NCBI GenBank assembly: GCA_003612585.1
Contig: RAZH01000009.1
Location: 118,003-182,002 of the forward strand
DNA from: a bacterium 1XD42-54
GTDB taxonomy: Bacteria; Bacillota; Clostridia; Lachnospirales; Lachnospiraceae
Direction of reading: 5' to 3'
Length of the DNA stretch: 64,000 nucleotides
Shown: one piece after another, positions 55,168 through 63,971 of the stretch
Layout of the letters: the number at the start of each line of letters is the position of its first letter
Position numbering within the stretch: the stretch's first letter is position 1
Notes under the pieces: model-generated
What the model was told of the DNA's origin: nothing
The model's input: the letters and a program-made list of their open reading frames with translations, nothing else
Database searches by the model: none
Program-made: the position numbers and the translations under genes

Positions 55168-56139
55168 TTACCGAACCTTCGTCCTCCTCTCTGCAAAGAA
55201 AGTACGGAAAAACCCCGCTGAAACTGCAAGGAAAAGAACAACACCCTGGATAAATGTCTGCCAGTAAGACGACACTGCCAGCAGGTCAAGGCTGTTCTGA
55301 AGCAGACCAATGATAAACACGCCGAGGAAGCACCCAATAATCGTTCCTTTCCCGCCACGCGTAACACTGGCTCCGCCAAGCACACAGCAGGTAATACAAC
55401 GGGTATCAAGTCCCTGTGCAATGGAAACTGCAACGGAATTCATACGGCCTGTCACGATGATACCGGCAGCTGCACACAAAAATCCAGCCAGCATATAAAC
55501 AGAAATAATCATCTTGTCATTGTTCACGCCTGCAACTCTGGCCGCCATCGGATTGCCGCCCACCGCGTATACCGTTCTTCCAAAGCATGTCTTGTGCAGA
55601 ATTACAAAGAAAATGATATAAAGCAGAATCGTCCACCATACGGACATCGGCAGATTCAGCAGCTTACTTGCACCGATATTCAGGTAGGTCTGTGAAAATC
55701 CGGTCAGCGGAGCACCCTGTGCCAGCCCGAGATGCATACCTCTTGCCATCTGCTCTACTGCAAGCGTTGCGATCAGCGGAGGTATATTCAGTTTCGTAAC
55801 AGCCAGTCCGTTAATCAGGCCGACAAACATTCCGACCAGAACACAGACAAGCACGGAAACAAACCACGGGTACCCTTTCAGCATCAGAGAACACCCTATG
55901 TATGCGGAAATCGCCAGCGTACCGCCAACAGACAGGTTGATACCGCCGGTCAGAATCACCAGCAACATACCGATTGAGACTATTCCGTATGTACTGACAT
56001 ACTGGATAATATTCGTGATATTAGAAAATGTAAGGAAATACGGTGATGCGATCGACATTCCGACAAAAAATGCAACGATAATCCCAAGTAACACCACGTA
56101 TTCCGATAAAAATGATGAAATTGAACTCTTATTTTTCAT
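55168..56139 (-). CDS. Ribose-type sugar ABC transporter permease (RbsC family)
   Basis: A 323-residue membrane protein with about nine helices. RbsC-family motifs include ILTGGINLSVGGTLAISAYIG, GLAVTKLNIPPLIATLAVEQMARG, GGNPMAARVAGVNNDK and CCVLGGASVTRGGKGTIIG. It pairs with the ATPase 29 bases upstream. AGAGGTCCAAAC precedes the ATG. Only one permease gene, so a homodimer is likely. Confidence 0.95.
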   Translation of the reverse strand: MKNKSSISSFLSEYVVLLGIIVAFFVGMSIASPYFLTFSNITNIIQYVSTYGIVSIGMLLVILTGGINLSVGGTLAISAYIGCSLMLKGYPWFVSVLVCVLVGMFVGLINGLAVTKLNIPPLIATLAVEQMARGMHLGLAQGAPLTGFSQTYLNIGASKLLNLPMSVWWTILLYIIFFVILHKTCFGRTVYAVGGNPMAARVAGVNNDKMIISVYMLAGFLCAAAGIIVTGRMNSVAVSIAQGLDTRCITCCVLGGASVTRGGKGTIIGCFLGVFIIGLLQNSLDLLAVSSYWQTFIQGVVLFLAVSAGFFRTFFAERRTKVR

Positions 56140-56168
56140 GTTTGGACCTCTGTTTTTTATTTTCGTAA

Positions 56169-57656
56169 TTAGCTGATCATCGAAAGAAGCTGTGCCTTAT
56201 CGGTTTCTTTGGCAGAAACGCGTCCCTTTATCTCACCGCTTCGCAAAATAATAATTTCCGTACACACAGACAGCAACTCTTCCAGCTCCGAAGAAAAGAT
56301 CAGGACTGTTACGCCTCTGTTTGCCATATCAATCAGAATATTGTAAATTTCTGTTTTTGCATAAACATCAACGCCCCGTGTCGGCTCATCCAGAATAAAC
56401 AGATCCGGATTGCTTTCCAGACAGCGGCCGATGATAACCTTCTGCTGATTTCCACCGCTTAAGCTTTCCACTTTCTGCTGGTCAGACGTCATTTTTACGG
56501 TTACGTCTTTTGCAATCCGAAGACTCTCGGCTGCCCGTGCTTTTTCTTTCATAAAACCAAGCTTTGTGGAAAAATTACGGAGCACGGACAGGGTAATATT
56601 CTCGCTGATCGACATCAGCGGCGCAAACCCCTCAAGCTTTCGGTCCTCTGTCACGATGGCCACATGCTTTTTCATCATCATTTCCGGTTTCGGACGCCTG
56701 ATTACCTCACCCTTGTATACAATCGTACCGCTGTCATACGGATCAAGGCCATAAATCGCCCTTGCAATCTCTGATTTTCCGGCTCCAAGCAGGCCGCAGA
56801 CTCCAAGAATTGTTCCCCGCTGCACTGACAGATTAATGTGACTGAACTTCCCGGCACTGCACAGATCTTTCAGTTCCAGCACCGGAGCCGCATCACTTTT
56901 TTCACTGCGTTCCACACGCTCCCGCTGCACTGCATTTTTACCCATCATCGCAAAAATGAGATCATCCTTTGTCGCATGCTTGGTATCAAATTCACCGTTG
57001 TTCTTTGCATCCTTCAGTGCTATCGCACGGTCGCTGATCTGAAGGACGTCCTCAAGGAAATGCGAAATAAAGATAAACGATACTCCCCGCTCCTTTAAGG
57101 TTGCGAGCAGATGAAAGAAAATAACTTTCTCCTTCTCACTTAAAGAAGAAGTCGGCTCATCGAGTACCAGTACTTTCGAATTTAAAGTCATTGCTTTTAA
57201 AATCTCAATAATCTGCTTTTCTGCTGCTCTTAAGTCGCCGACCTTATCGGTTGCCTTAATATCAATTTTCAGCTGATCAATCAGCTCCTGTGCAGCCTTG
57301 TATACTTCTCTGGAATTATAAAATCCAAACCGGTTCTTTTTTAAATGACCGATAAAAATATTTTCCGCTACTGTTAAATCCGGACACACGTTTAATTCCT
57401 GATGCACAAAACGGATACCCAGTTTTTCCGCATCCTGCGGCTCGCTGATTTTTACTTTGTTTCCTTCAAAGAAAATTTCCCCGCTGTCCGCATGGTAAAT
57501 ACCGTTAAGAATTTTGATCAGCGTAGACTTTCCTGCGCCGTTTACCCCGAGAAGCGCACACGTTTCTCCCTTATGTAAGGTAAAGTTCACATGGTCAAGC
57601 ACTACATTATCGGAAAATGTCTTAACTATGTTTTTCATTTCAATAATTGGTTCCAT
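56169..57656 (-). CDS. Ribose-type sugar ABC transporter ATPase, two ABC domains (RbsA/MglA type)
   Basis: A 495-residue tandem ATPase. Domain 1 has Walker A LLGVNGAGKSTLIKIL and Walker B VLVLDEPTSSLSEKE; its signature is degenerate (DLRAAEKQIIEI). Domain 2 has GLLGAGKSEIARAIYG, SLSGGNQQKVIIGRCLE and LFILDEPTRGVDVYAK. This layout is standard for the family. AAGGAAG precedes the ATG. A terminator-like hairpin lies between it and the binding protein gene upstream. Confidence 0.96.
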   Translation of the reverse strand: MEPIIEMKNIVKTFSDNVVLDHVNFTLHKGETCALLGVNGAGKSTLIKILNGIYHADSGEIFFEGNKVKISEPQDAEKLGIRFVHQELNVCPDLTVAENIFIGHLKKNRFGFYNSREVYKAAQELIDQLKIDIKATDKVGDLRAAEKQIIEILKAMTLNSKVLVLDEPTSSLSEKEKVIFFHLLATLKERGVSFIFISHFLEDVLQISDRAIALKDAKNNGEFDTKHATKDDLIFAMMGKNAVQRERVERSEKSDAAPVLELKDLCSAGKFSHINLSVQRGTILGVCGLLGAGKSEIARAIYGLDPYDSGTIVYKGEVIRRPKPEMMMKKHVAIVTEDRKLEGFAPLMSISENITLSVLRNFSTKLGFMKEKARAAESLRIAKDVTVKMTSDQQKVESLSGGNQQKVIIGRCLESNPDLFILDEPTRGVDVYAKTEIYNILIDMANRGVTVLIFSSELEELLSVCTEIIILRSGEIKGRVSAKETDKAQLLSMIS

Positions 57657-57674
57657 GTTTATTTCTTCCTTATT

Positions 57675-57720
57675 AAAAAGCGGCCTGAAGACCTCGCCGT
57701 TTTCAAAAGTCTTCAGGCCG
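57675..57720 (-). terminator. Intra-operon terminator between binding protein and ATPase genes
   Basis: CGGCCTGAAGAC with its perfect complement, a 16-base loop and CTTTTT after the 3' arm. It would raise binding protein over transporter subunits and may protect the upstream message. Confidence 0.85.
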
Positions 57721-57763
57721 GATTGTCATGTTAAGCCACCCGGGAAACGGGCCAAATAATTAC

Positions 57764-58744
57764 TTATCGAACAAGGTCGCCCCAAAGTGTTTCGGTTCCA
57801 AAGGATTCAATGTTTGCACACGTTACAACGTCTCCGCCATAATCATAAGTCGGTTCCATCTCACCGCCTTCATAGTACTCTTTGATCTTGGTAACTACGT
57901 CTGCGCCAAGCGTGATCGGATACTGAGAGTAAACGCCATCACAGGTACCTTCTCTGATCATATCCAGCACGAAGCCTTCACCGTCAACAGAGTAAAGACC
58001 AATATGGCCTTCCTCGCCAACCTTGCCTGTGTGGCCGGCTTCTGTGATTGCTGCGTATGCGCCCTTCAGAAGTGCGTCTGTATCAAGGAAAATAACGTCG
58101 ATATCCGGATTGCTCTCCAGATAGTTCTTAACGACTGACATCGCCGCTTCCTCGCTGTACTCGCCTGCAGACGGGTCGCCTACGAGCTCAATACCCGGAT
58201 ACTCTTTGATGGTATCTTCCACACCTGCTGTTCTGTCAATGGTCGGCTGATCGGAAAGAACGCCCTGAACGATCAGAAGCTTGAACTCCTCGCCATAATC
58301 TGCAATCATCTGTTTTGCCATATCAACGCCTGCCTGATAGTTGTCCGTTGTCAGCATAGATACAACGTCTCCGGAACCTTTTCTGTCAATACAGAATACC
58401 GGAATGCCCTGTGCATTGATCTGATCAACCGTTGGTCCAATCGTATCTTTCTCAATCGGGGAAATAACGATTGCGTCTGCTCCTGTAGTCGCCTGGTTGA
58501 GCAGCTGGCTCATCTGAAGCTCCGTATCTCCGTTCGGGTCAAGCGTAACTGCCTCGTAACCGTACGCTTCACACTGATCCTCAAACCCCTTCATACATGC
58601 TGCCCAGAAGGTTGAAAACATCTGCGGAATAGAATAAGCAATCTTCAGCTCTTTTGCTTCCTGCGCCATTGCAAGGTTTCCGCCCGCCAGTGACAGTGCC
58701 AGTGATGTTGCCAGAACGCCTGTTAATAAATGTCTCTTTCTCAT
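57764..58744 (-). CDS. Sugar ABC transporter substrate-binding protein (RbsB type)
   Basis: A 326-residue exported binding protein. Signal peptide to LAMAQE, then KELKIAYSIPQMFSTFWAAC, DAIVISPIEKDTIGPTVDQI, GIPVFCIDRKG, MLTTDNYQAGVDMAKQM, and the second-lobe EYSEEAAMSVVKNYLESNPD. This is the periplasmic-binding-protein type I fold of ribose, xylose and related sugars. AAGGAGG precedes the ATG. No lipobox cysteine was seen, unusual for a Gram-positive member. Ligand unknown; presumably the sugar or polyol consumed by the neighbours. Confidence 0.94.
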   Translation of the reverse strand: MRKRHLLTGVLATSLALSLAGGNLAMAQEAKELKIAYSIPQMFSTFWAACMKGFEDQCEAYGYEAVTLDPNGDTELQMSQLLNQATTGADAIVISPIEKDTIGPTVDQINAQGIPVFCIDRKGSGDVVSMLTTDNYQAGVDMAKQMIADYGEEFKLLIVQGVLSDQPTIDRTAGVEDTIKEYPGIELVGDPSAGEYSEEAAMSVVKNYLESNPDIDVIFLDTDALLKGAYAAITEAGHTGKVGEEGHIGLYSVDGEGFVLDMIREGTCDGVYSQYPITLGADVVTKIKEYYEGGEMEPTYDYGGDVVTCANIESFGTETLWGDLVR

Positions 58745-58803
58745 TACAAAATCCTCCTTAAATATATATAATTTTTTGAGATCCTATGAAAACAAATGCC
58801 CGA

Positions 58804-59817
58804 TCAGTCAAAGAAGCTGACAATTAATTTATTGCTTGTCTTTCCATCTGCAAAATCCCGGAAGACCTGTACCGACTCTTCCAGACTGACCACCTGGCCC
58901 ACAAGCGGACGAAGATCAAGCGCGCCGCTTTGCAGCATGGCAATTGCCTGGCCCAGCGTTTTTTCCAGCGCATAAGAACCAATGATCTGAAGATCCCGGA
59001 AATAAATATCAAACGGGTCAACCGTTATCTGGCTTCCAACCGGACACGCTCCGAATACAATCATTTTCCCCGCGTATTTGACAAGTCGGATTCCCATCTC
59101 TACACACTTCGGAACACCGGTCGCATCAATTACAATATCAAAGCCCTCCGGTGCAATCCTGCGAAGCTTCTGTTCCACATCCGCCTCAGACTTAACTGTA
59201 AAATCTGCCCCCAGCTCTTTTGCTTTTTCCAGCTGTGTTTCTTTGATATCTGTCATAACAACGCGCGCTGCACCACGTTTTTTCGACAGCATCATCTGCA
59301 TCAGGCCGATCGTCCCGGCTCCCATAATCAACACAGTGGAACCAATCGGTATTTCGTATTTGTTATGGCTGTTTATAACACAGCCAAGTGGTTCTGCCAT
59401 GGAAGCCTGGATAAAATCAAGGTCTCCGATGTGAAACGCACACCGTTCCGGCACTGTCACATACTCGGCAAATGCGCCGTCCCGCAGGCTCCCGAGAACG
59501 GAAAGATTCTTACAGTGAATCTGATGATTGCTCTTACAGGCATCGCAGTTCTCACAAAAGACATTCGGATCTGCGGAAACACGGTCTCCCACTTTAAAAT
59601 TCATGACCTTGCTTCCGACTGCCTCAACCACTCCGGAGAACTCGTGCCCCGGAATCACCGGATACTTCTGCACATGTCCGCCTTTTAGAATATGTATATC
59701 AGATCCGCAAAATCCGCTCGCCGCCACTTTAATCAGCAGCTCGTCCGGCTGCGGCTGTGGTACCTCCACATCTTTCAAATAAACCGTGTTTTCTTTTTCA
59801 ATATAAAGTGCTTTCAT
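58804..59817 (-). CDS. Zinc-dependent medium-chain dehydrogenase (sorbitol/threonine dehydrogenase type)
   Basis: A 337-residue MDR-family enzyme that oxidises a secondary alcohol, probably of a polyol, with NAD(P). Catalytic zinc ligands are C in GFCGSD and H-E in PGHEFSGVVEAVG; structural zinc cysteines are CENCDACKSNHQIHC. The Rossmann motif is LIMGAGTIGLMQMM with MTDIKE after it. AAAGGAG precedes the ATG. It is the first gene downstream of an operator-rich promoter. Close relatives act on sorbitol, galactitol phosphate or threonine, so the substrate is open. Confidence 0.93.
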   Translation of the reverse strand: MKALYIEKENTVYLKDVEVPQPQPDELLIKVAASGFCGSDIHILKGGHVQKYPVIPGHEFSGVVEAVGSKVMNFKVGDRVSADPNVFCENCDACKSNHQIHCKNLSVLGSLRDGAFAEYVTVPERCAFHIGDLDFIQASMAEPLGCVINSHNKYEIPIGSTVLIMGAGTIGLMQMMLSKKRGAARVVMTDIKETQLEKAKELGADFTVKSEADVEQKLRRIAPEGFDIVIDATGVPKCVEMGIRLVKYAGKMIVFGACPVGSQITVDPFDIYFRDLQIIGSYALEKTLGQAIAMLQSGALDLRPLVGQVVSLEESVQVFRDFADGKTSNKLIVSFFD

Positions 59818-59865
59818 ACTTCAATACTCCTTTTATCGCTTACGTTCAGCTTTCTCCTTCACGGA

Positions 59866-59938
59866 ATGTTTGATTTATGTTTGTTTTGTTTGTTTAACAT
59901 GTTATCATGTTTATTTTATTGTTTCAAGTGTTTATTTA
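59866..59938 (-). promoter_or_regulatory. Promoter and TGTTTGTTT operator cluster before the dehydrogenase-transporter operon
   Basis: TTGAAA (59922-59927), 17-base spacer, TAACAT (59899-59904) on the minus strand. Copies of TGTTTGTTT or one-base variants begin at 59867, 59878, 59887, 59908 and 59929 (plus-strand reading), covering the promoter and start site. The pattern fits a DeoR-family operator. Confidence 0.65.
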
Positions 59939-59976
59939 CACAAAATATCTAACATATTTTTGTGTATTTTAAACAA

Positions 59977-61089
59977 CTAAGAAATCAGATGAATGTCATT
60001 TTTTACTGCATCGCACCAGTTTTTAAACACATCCATCTCCAGAACTTCAGGATTCAGTACACCAAAATTTGATATGCCGTGAATCACGTTTGCGGTTCTC
60101 TGAAATACGAATTTCCATGAATTAATCACAGCATCCCGCGTGCTTCCTGCAAGATGAGCAGAAAGCGTGATATTATCAAGCTTTCGAATCGGATCGTCCG
60201 AATCCAGCGGCATTTTGGGATAAACATCCGTCGCCGCACCTGCAATTCTATGTTCCTGCAACGCTTTTACAAGTGCGTCATAATCCACCATGGATGCGCG
60301 CGCCGTATTGATAAAATAGGCGGTCGGTTTCATCATACGGAACTGCTCTTCTCCAAACGTATGGAAATTGTCGGCTGTCTGGCGTGCATGAATGCTGATA
60401 AAATCGGATTCCCGGCACAAGGTTTCGAGATCCACTTTTGTGACATTCCATTTCTTCATATCCTCTTCTGAAACAAACGGATCTACTGCTATTATATTTA
60501 CATGGAATCCGCTAAGCTTCTCTGCCATCAGCCTTCCAATATATCCAAAACCGAAAAGACCGATTGTTTTACCGCAAAGATCCGGCAAGATCGCATTATT
60601 CGAATAAATGGCAGTCAGTCCGCCCTTCTTCATCAGCGCATGCTGTCTTGCTATATTTCTTGATTCTGCCAGCATCAACCCGATTGCATAATCAGAAACG
60701 GCATTTGCATTTCTTCCTGCTGCATGAACAACGAGGATTCCGCGCTCTGTGGCTGCCTGAATATTTACATTTTCCGTGCCCGTTCGCGAAATGCCGATCA
60801 CACGCAGATTTTCAAACACATCCATCATCTGACCGGAAACCGGAGAAAACGAAACTGCCAGCACTTCTGAGTCTTTATGTTCCAAATAAACAGGAACTGT
60901 CGGCTCTGGCTCCGGTCCGAACTTTTCCAGGCGATAGATATTTTTAATAAAATCCACCTCCGGGTCCGGATCTGTATACTCACCCACAATAATAGGACCA
61001 TCCGTAAATTTCCGTGCATATTCTTCCGAATAGGCAATCTGCTCTTTGTAATTTTTATACAATCCATCATACATACATAAAACCTTCAT
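59977..61089 (-). CDS. D-isomer-specific 2-hydroxyacid dehydrogenase
   Basis: A 370-residue NAD-dependent dehydrogenase. Family motifs are VIGISRTGTENVNIQAATERG, the NAD site IGLFGFGYIGRLMAEKL, INTARASMVDYDALV with its catalytic arginine-type signature, and the catalytic histidine in TLSAHLAGST. It may reduce a keto acid or oxidise a hydroxy acid derived from the sugar, which is unusual next to a kinase/aldolase route. AGGAGGAAGC precedes the ATG. It has its own promoter, separate from the dehydrogenase-transporter operon and divergent from the deoR-like gene. Confidence 0.93.
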   Translation of the reverse strand: MKVLCMYDGLYKNYKEQIAYSEEYARKFTDGPIIVGEYTDPDPEVDFIKNIYRLEKFGPEPEPTVPVYLEHKDSEVLAVSFSPVSGQMMDVFENLRVIGISRTGTENVNIQAATERGILVVHAAGRNANAVSDYAIGLMLAESRNIARQHALMKKGGLTAIYSNNAILPDLCGKTIGLFGFGYIGRLMAEKLSGFHVNIIAVDPFVSEEDMKKWNVTKVDLETLCRESDFISIHARQTADNFHTFGEEQFRMMKPTAYFINTARASMVDYDALVKALQEHRIAGAATDVYPKMPLDSDDPIRKLDNITLSAHLAGSTRDAVINSWKFVFQRTANVIHGISNFGVLNPEVLEMDVFKNWCDAVKNDIHLIS

Positions 61090-61122
61090 ACTGCTTCCTC
61101 CTCCGAATTGCTACTGCTCAAA

Positions 61123-61157
61123 ATGTTTGTTTCATGTTTGTTTATTGTGTTTGTTTT
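61123..61157 (-). promoter_or_regulatory. TGTTTGTTT operator cluster before 2-hydroxyacid dehydrogenase gene
   Basis: Three exact copies of TGTTTGTTT start at 61124, 61135 and 61148. They lie just downstream of a weak minus-strand promoter (TTGACG 61193-61198, TATTGT 61170-61175, 17-base spacer). Confidence 0.7.
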
Positions 61158-61272
61158 AAACTTTATTTTACAATAAATCAATTTATTTTTTTCGTCAATA
61201 GTTCATTTTTTCTGATTTATCCTATGTTTTAATGTCCTATTTTTGTTTATTTTACCGATATCTTCATTTTGC

Positions 61273-61321
61273 TTGACTTCCCATGATGTTTTATTTTATA
61301 CTAACCATAACATGTTTGTTT
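61273..61321 (+). promoter_or_regulatory. deoR-like gene promoter with operator copy
   Basis: TTGACT (61273-61278), 18-base spacer, TATACT (61297-61302), followed by CATGTTTGTTT (61311-61321) at the expected start. An inverted copy AAACAT lies near 61340. Autoregulation is likely. The remaining leader to 61523 holds no clear feature. Confidence 0.55.
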
Positions 61322-61523
61322 GAATTTAATCCAAATATCAAACATTTTCTATTTCAGCTTCTCTACATAAAACGCCAACAAAGTGACATCCAGTTCACAG
61401 TGTTTTGCCGGCTCGCATACAGCGGCAAATGGAAATGCAAACATGTTTACTTGAGTTGTACTTTCATGGAAATGAAAAAGGAGCGGCTGATACTAAATCT
61501 GTATATTTAAGGTGGTGTTTCTA

Positions 61524-62330
61524 TTGATAACAAAAGACCAGCGTCTTGATACTATTTTGGAACTTCTTTCTCACGAGGGAAAGGTACAGATTCATGATCT
61601 GGTACGCCGTTTCAAAGTAACTGATATGACAATCCGCAGAGATTTTGACTGTCTCGTTGAAAAAGGAAAAATCGTGAGAACGCATGGCGGTGCAGTCCTT
61701 GCAGAACAGGAGGACGCTCAGGGAACGCTCAAACTAGAGCCCCCTTATGTTACGCGTATGGCAGAGCAGGCCTCCAGCAAACAGGCGATTGCGCAGACCG
61801 CTTCGCGGATGATTCAGCCAAAACAATTTGTTTTCCTGGATTCCGGAACAACTACGTTTTCTCTTGCCAAATCCGTTTCTCAGGACATTCCCTGCACTTT
61901 TATCACAAACGGGGTCAATCTGGCCGCAACCCTTTTGACGCACCAGTGCCCAAGTGTCATTATCATCGGCGGCGAAGTGGATCTGAATACCTGGTCCTCC
62001 CGCGGAACGCTTGCAGAAGCACAAATCAATAACTTCCATGCGGACATTGCTTTTCTGGCCTGCAACGCCATATCACCCGATGGAAACGTGATGATTGGAA
62101 ACCTGACAGAGCTGGGACTGAAGCAGAAAATCATGAGTGTTTCTGATAAAATCTATCTGCTCGCAGATTCTTCTAAATTTGACAGTCACAGTCTGACCAC
62201 GTATGCTTCCGTGAGAGATTTTGACGGAATCATCACAGACAGCGCGATTCCGGAAAAGATTCAGGCACACATCAAAAAGCTTGGAGGAAATCTGATTCTT
62301 GCAGAAACTGCGGTCGGTATCACAAAATAA
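61524..62330 (+). CDS. DeoR/GlpR-family transcriptional regulator
   Basis: A 268-residue repressor. The N-terminal helix-turn-helix reads RLDTILELLSHEGKVQIHDL, RFKVTDMTIRRDFDCL and IVRTHGGAVL. The sugar-phosphate-binding C-terminal domain has FLDSGTTTFSLAKSV, FITNGVNLA and IIGGEVDLNTWSSRG. A phosphorylated sugar is the usual inducer. A TTG at 61524 is taken as start because AAGGTGG lies 9 bases before it; GTG codons at 61512 and 61515 overlap that site. It should act on the TGTTTGTTT clusters nearby. Confidence 0.92.
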   Translation: MITKDQRLDTILELLSHEGKVQIHDLVRRFKVTDMTIRRDFDCLVEKGKIVRTHGGAVLAEQEDAQGTLKLEPPYVTRMAEQASSKQAIAQTASRMIQPKQFVFLDSGTTTFSLAKSVSQDIPCTFITNGVNLAATLLTHQCPSVIIIGGEVDLNTWSSRGTLAEAQINNFHADIAFLACNAISPDGNVMIGNLTELGLKQKIMSVSDKIYLLADSSKFDSHSLTTYASVRDFDGIITDSAIPEKIQAHIKKLGGNLILAETAVGITK

Positions 62331-62396
62331 AATAAATGCAGAGCGAATCTGGATCGCAGATACAAAAATTTTCAGAGAAACAGACAGGGGGATATT

Positions 62397-63890
62397 ATGG
62401 CGATTATAGGAATTGATGTCGGAACAAGCGGCTGTAAGGTATGTGCTTTTGATCTCCGTGGAAAGGTACTGAGCACAGCCGGAAGAAAATATACAGAACG
62501 ACGCGGCAATGGTATCCGCGAAATTGAACCCGATACGGTTAGGGAACGTGTTTTTGAGTCTTTGAAGGAGGCGGTTTTGAATTGTCCGGAGCCTGTCCAG
62601 GCGATTGCTGTTACCTGCCTTGGCGAATCTCTCGTTATTCTCGATGAACAGGATCGTGTTTTACGCAATTCCATGGTAACTGGCGATAACCGCGGACAGG
62701 AGGGGGTTGATAAAATTTGTCAGGAGTTTGGCGCAGACTATGCGTTTGCGGTGTCCGGCCTGATGCCAAGCCAGCTCTACTCGCTTCCGAAAATGATCTG
62801 GCTGTATGATCACACGGATGTGGTTCCAAAAGCCCGCAAAATCTTTTTCTATGAGGATTATATTGGGTACCTGCTGACCGGAGAACGTAAGGTTAGCTAC
62901 AGCACGGCTGCCAGAAGCATGTCTGTTGATATTCACAATCTGAAATGGGATGAAAAACTGCTGGCCCTGGCCGGACTTACACCGGAACATTTTTCCGAGC
63001 TTGTTCCTTCCGGAGCCGTGATCGGGTATGTAAAACATGATATGGCCGAAAGCTGCGGCATGCATGGTTCCATTCCGGTTGTCGCGGGAGCCCACGATCA
63101 GGTCTGCGCAGCGCTTGGATGCGGGTTCCTGGACTACTCGATTGCCGAAGACGGAATCGGAACATGCGAATGCCTTGCTCTGATGCTACCGAAAACGTAC
63201 GATGAAAGCATCCTGAAGAAGTTTGATCTGCCATGTATGATCTATCCGCTTCCTGATTCGTATTTTACAACACTGGAAATTACGACGTGCGGCGCACTCT
63301 CAAACTGGGCGCGCGATGTCTTGTTTCAGGGAATCTATCAGACCTGCACTGCAAAGGGCACAGACTTTTTCCGGTGCATGGATGAGCGCGTAATGGATGC
63401 ACAGACAAATGTGCTGATTCTCCCACAATTCGGCTCCTCGGGACATCCGGACCTGAACTTAAATGCCATGGCCGGTTCTATCTGCGGACTGACCCTCGAT
63501 ACCACTGCGGAAGACCTGTATCTTGCATTAAAGGAATCCATGATCTATCAGATCCGGCTGGCACATGAATACGCGGCGCCGCTTGGTCTTGATTTTGAAA
63601 AAATCGTAATATCCGGAGGAGCTGCAAATTCTTCCGTTTCCGCCCGCCTGCGCGCTGATATTTTCCGGAAGCCTGTCTACACACTGCAAAACAACGAAGC
63701 CGGAACACTCGGCTGCATGATCCTTGCCGCAGTTGCCATCGGCGCATATCCCGATATCGCCGCCTGCGTCCGTGAGGTTGTGCAGTATGCCACTGAGACG
63801 CTTCCTGATCCTGCAAACTTTGCGATGCATGAAGAAAAGTATGGGAAATTCAGAGAATTTTATGAAAAAATGCATGAATTTCGCGTGTAA
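62397..63890 (+). CDS. FGGY-family carbohydrate kinase
   Basis: A 497-residue sugar kinase, second in this locus. Motifs are AIIGIDVGTSGCKVCAFDLR, AIAVTCLGESLVILDE, GDNRGQEGVD, YEDYIGYLLTG, VVAGAHDQVCAALGCG and VISGGAANSSVSARLRADIF. It differs from the xylulokinase-like one in lacking GQMH (CLGESL instead), so the substrates probably differ. GGGGGATATT precedes the ATG. It follows the deoR-like gene by 66 bases, probably in one transcript. Confidence 0.92.
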   Translation: MAIIGIDVGTSGCKVCAFDLRGKVLSTAGRKYTERRGNGIREIEPDTVRERVFESLKEAVLNCPEPVQAIAVTCLGESLVILDEQDRVLRNSMVTGDNRGQEGVDKICQEFGADYAFAVSGLMPSQLYSLPKMIWLYDHTDVVPKARKIFFYEDYIGYLLTGERKVSYSTAARSMSVDIHNLKWDEKLLALAGLTPEHFSELVPSGAVIGYVKHDMAESCGMHGSIPVVAGAHDQVCAALGCGFLDYSIAEDGIGTCECLALMLPKTYDESILKKFDLPCMIYPLPDSYFTTLEITTCGALSNWARDVLFQGIYQTCTAKGTDFFRCMDERVMDAQTNVLILPQFGSSGHPDLNLNAMAGSICGLTLDTTAEDLYLALKESMIYQIRLAHEYAAPLGLDFEKIVISGGAANSSVSARLRADIFRKPVYTLQNNEAGTLGCMILAAVAIGAYPDIAACVREVVQYATETLPDPANFAMHEEKYGKFREFYEKMHEFRV

Positions 63891-63928
63891 AGTCAAAATC
63901 CATGTTTCCCGCAGAGTACTCAGAATGT

Positions 63929-63971
63929 CGTAAGCGTCAAATAAGAACGTGTAGTGAAATATTTGGCGTTC
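63929..63971 (+). terminator. Possible terminator after the FGGY kinase gene
   Basis: GCGTCAAATA can pair with TATTTGGCGT (one wobble pair). The T run after it is poor. The remaining bases to the window end show no gene. Confidence 0.35.

Noticed and set aside
61283..61510. A 75-codon frame just before the deoR-like gene
   Set aside because: It overlaps the promoter and operator, has no ribosome binding site, and its composition is that of A/T-rich non-coding DNA.
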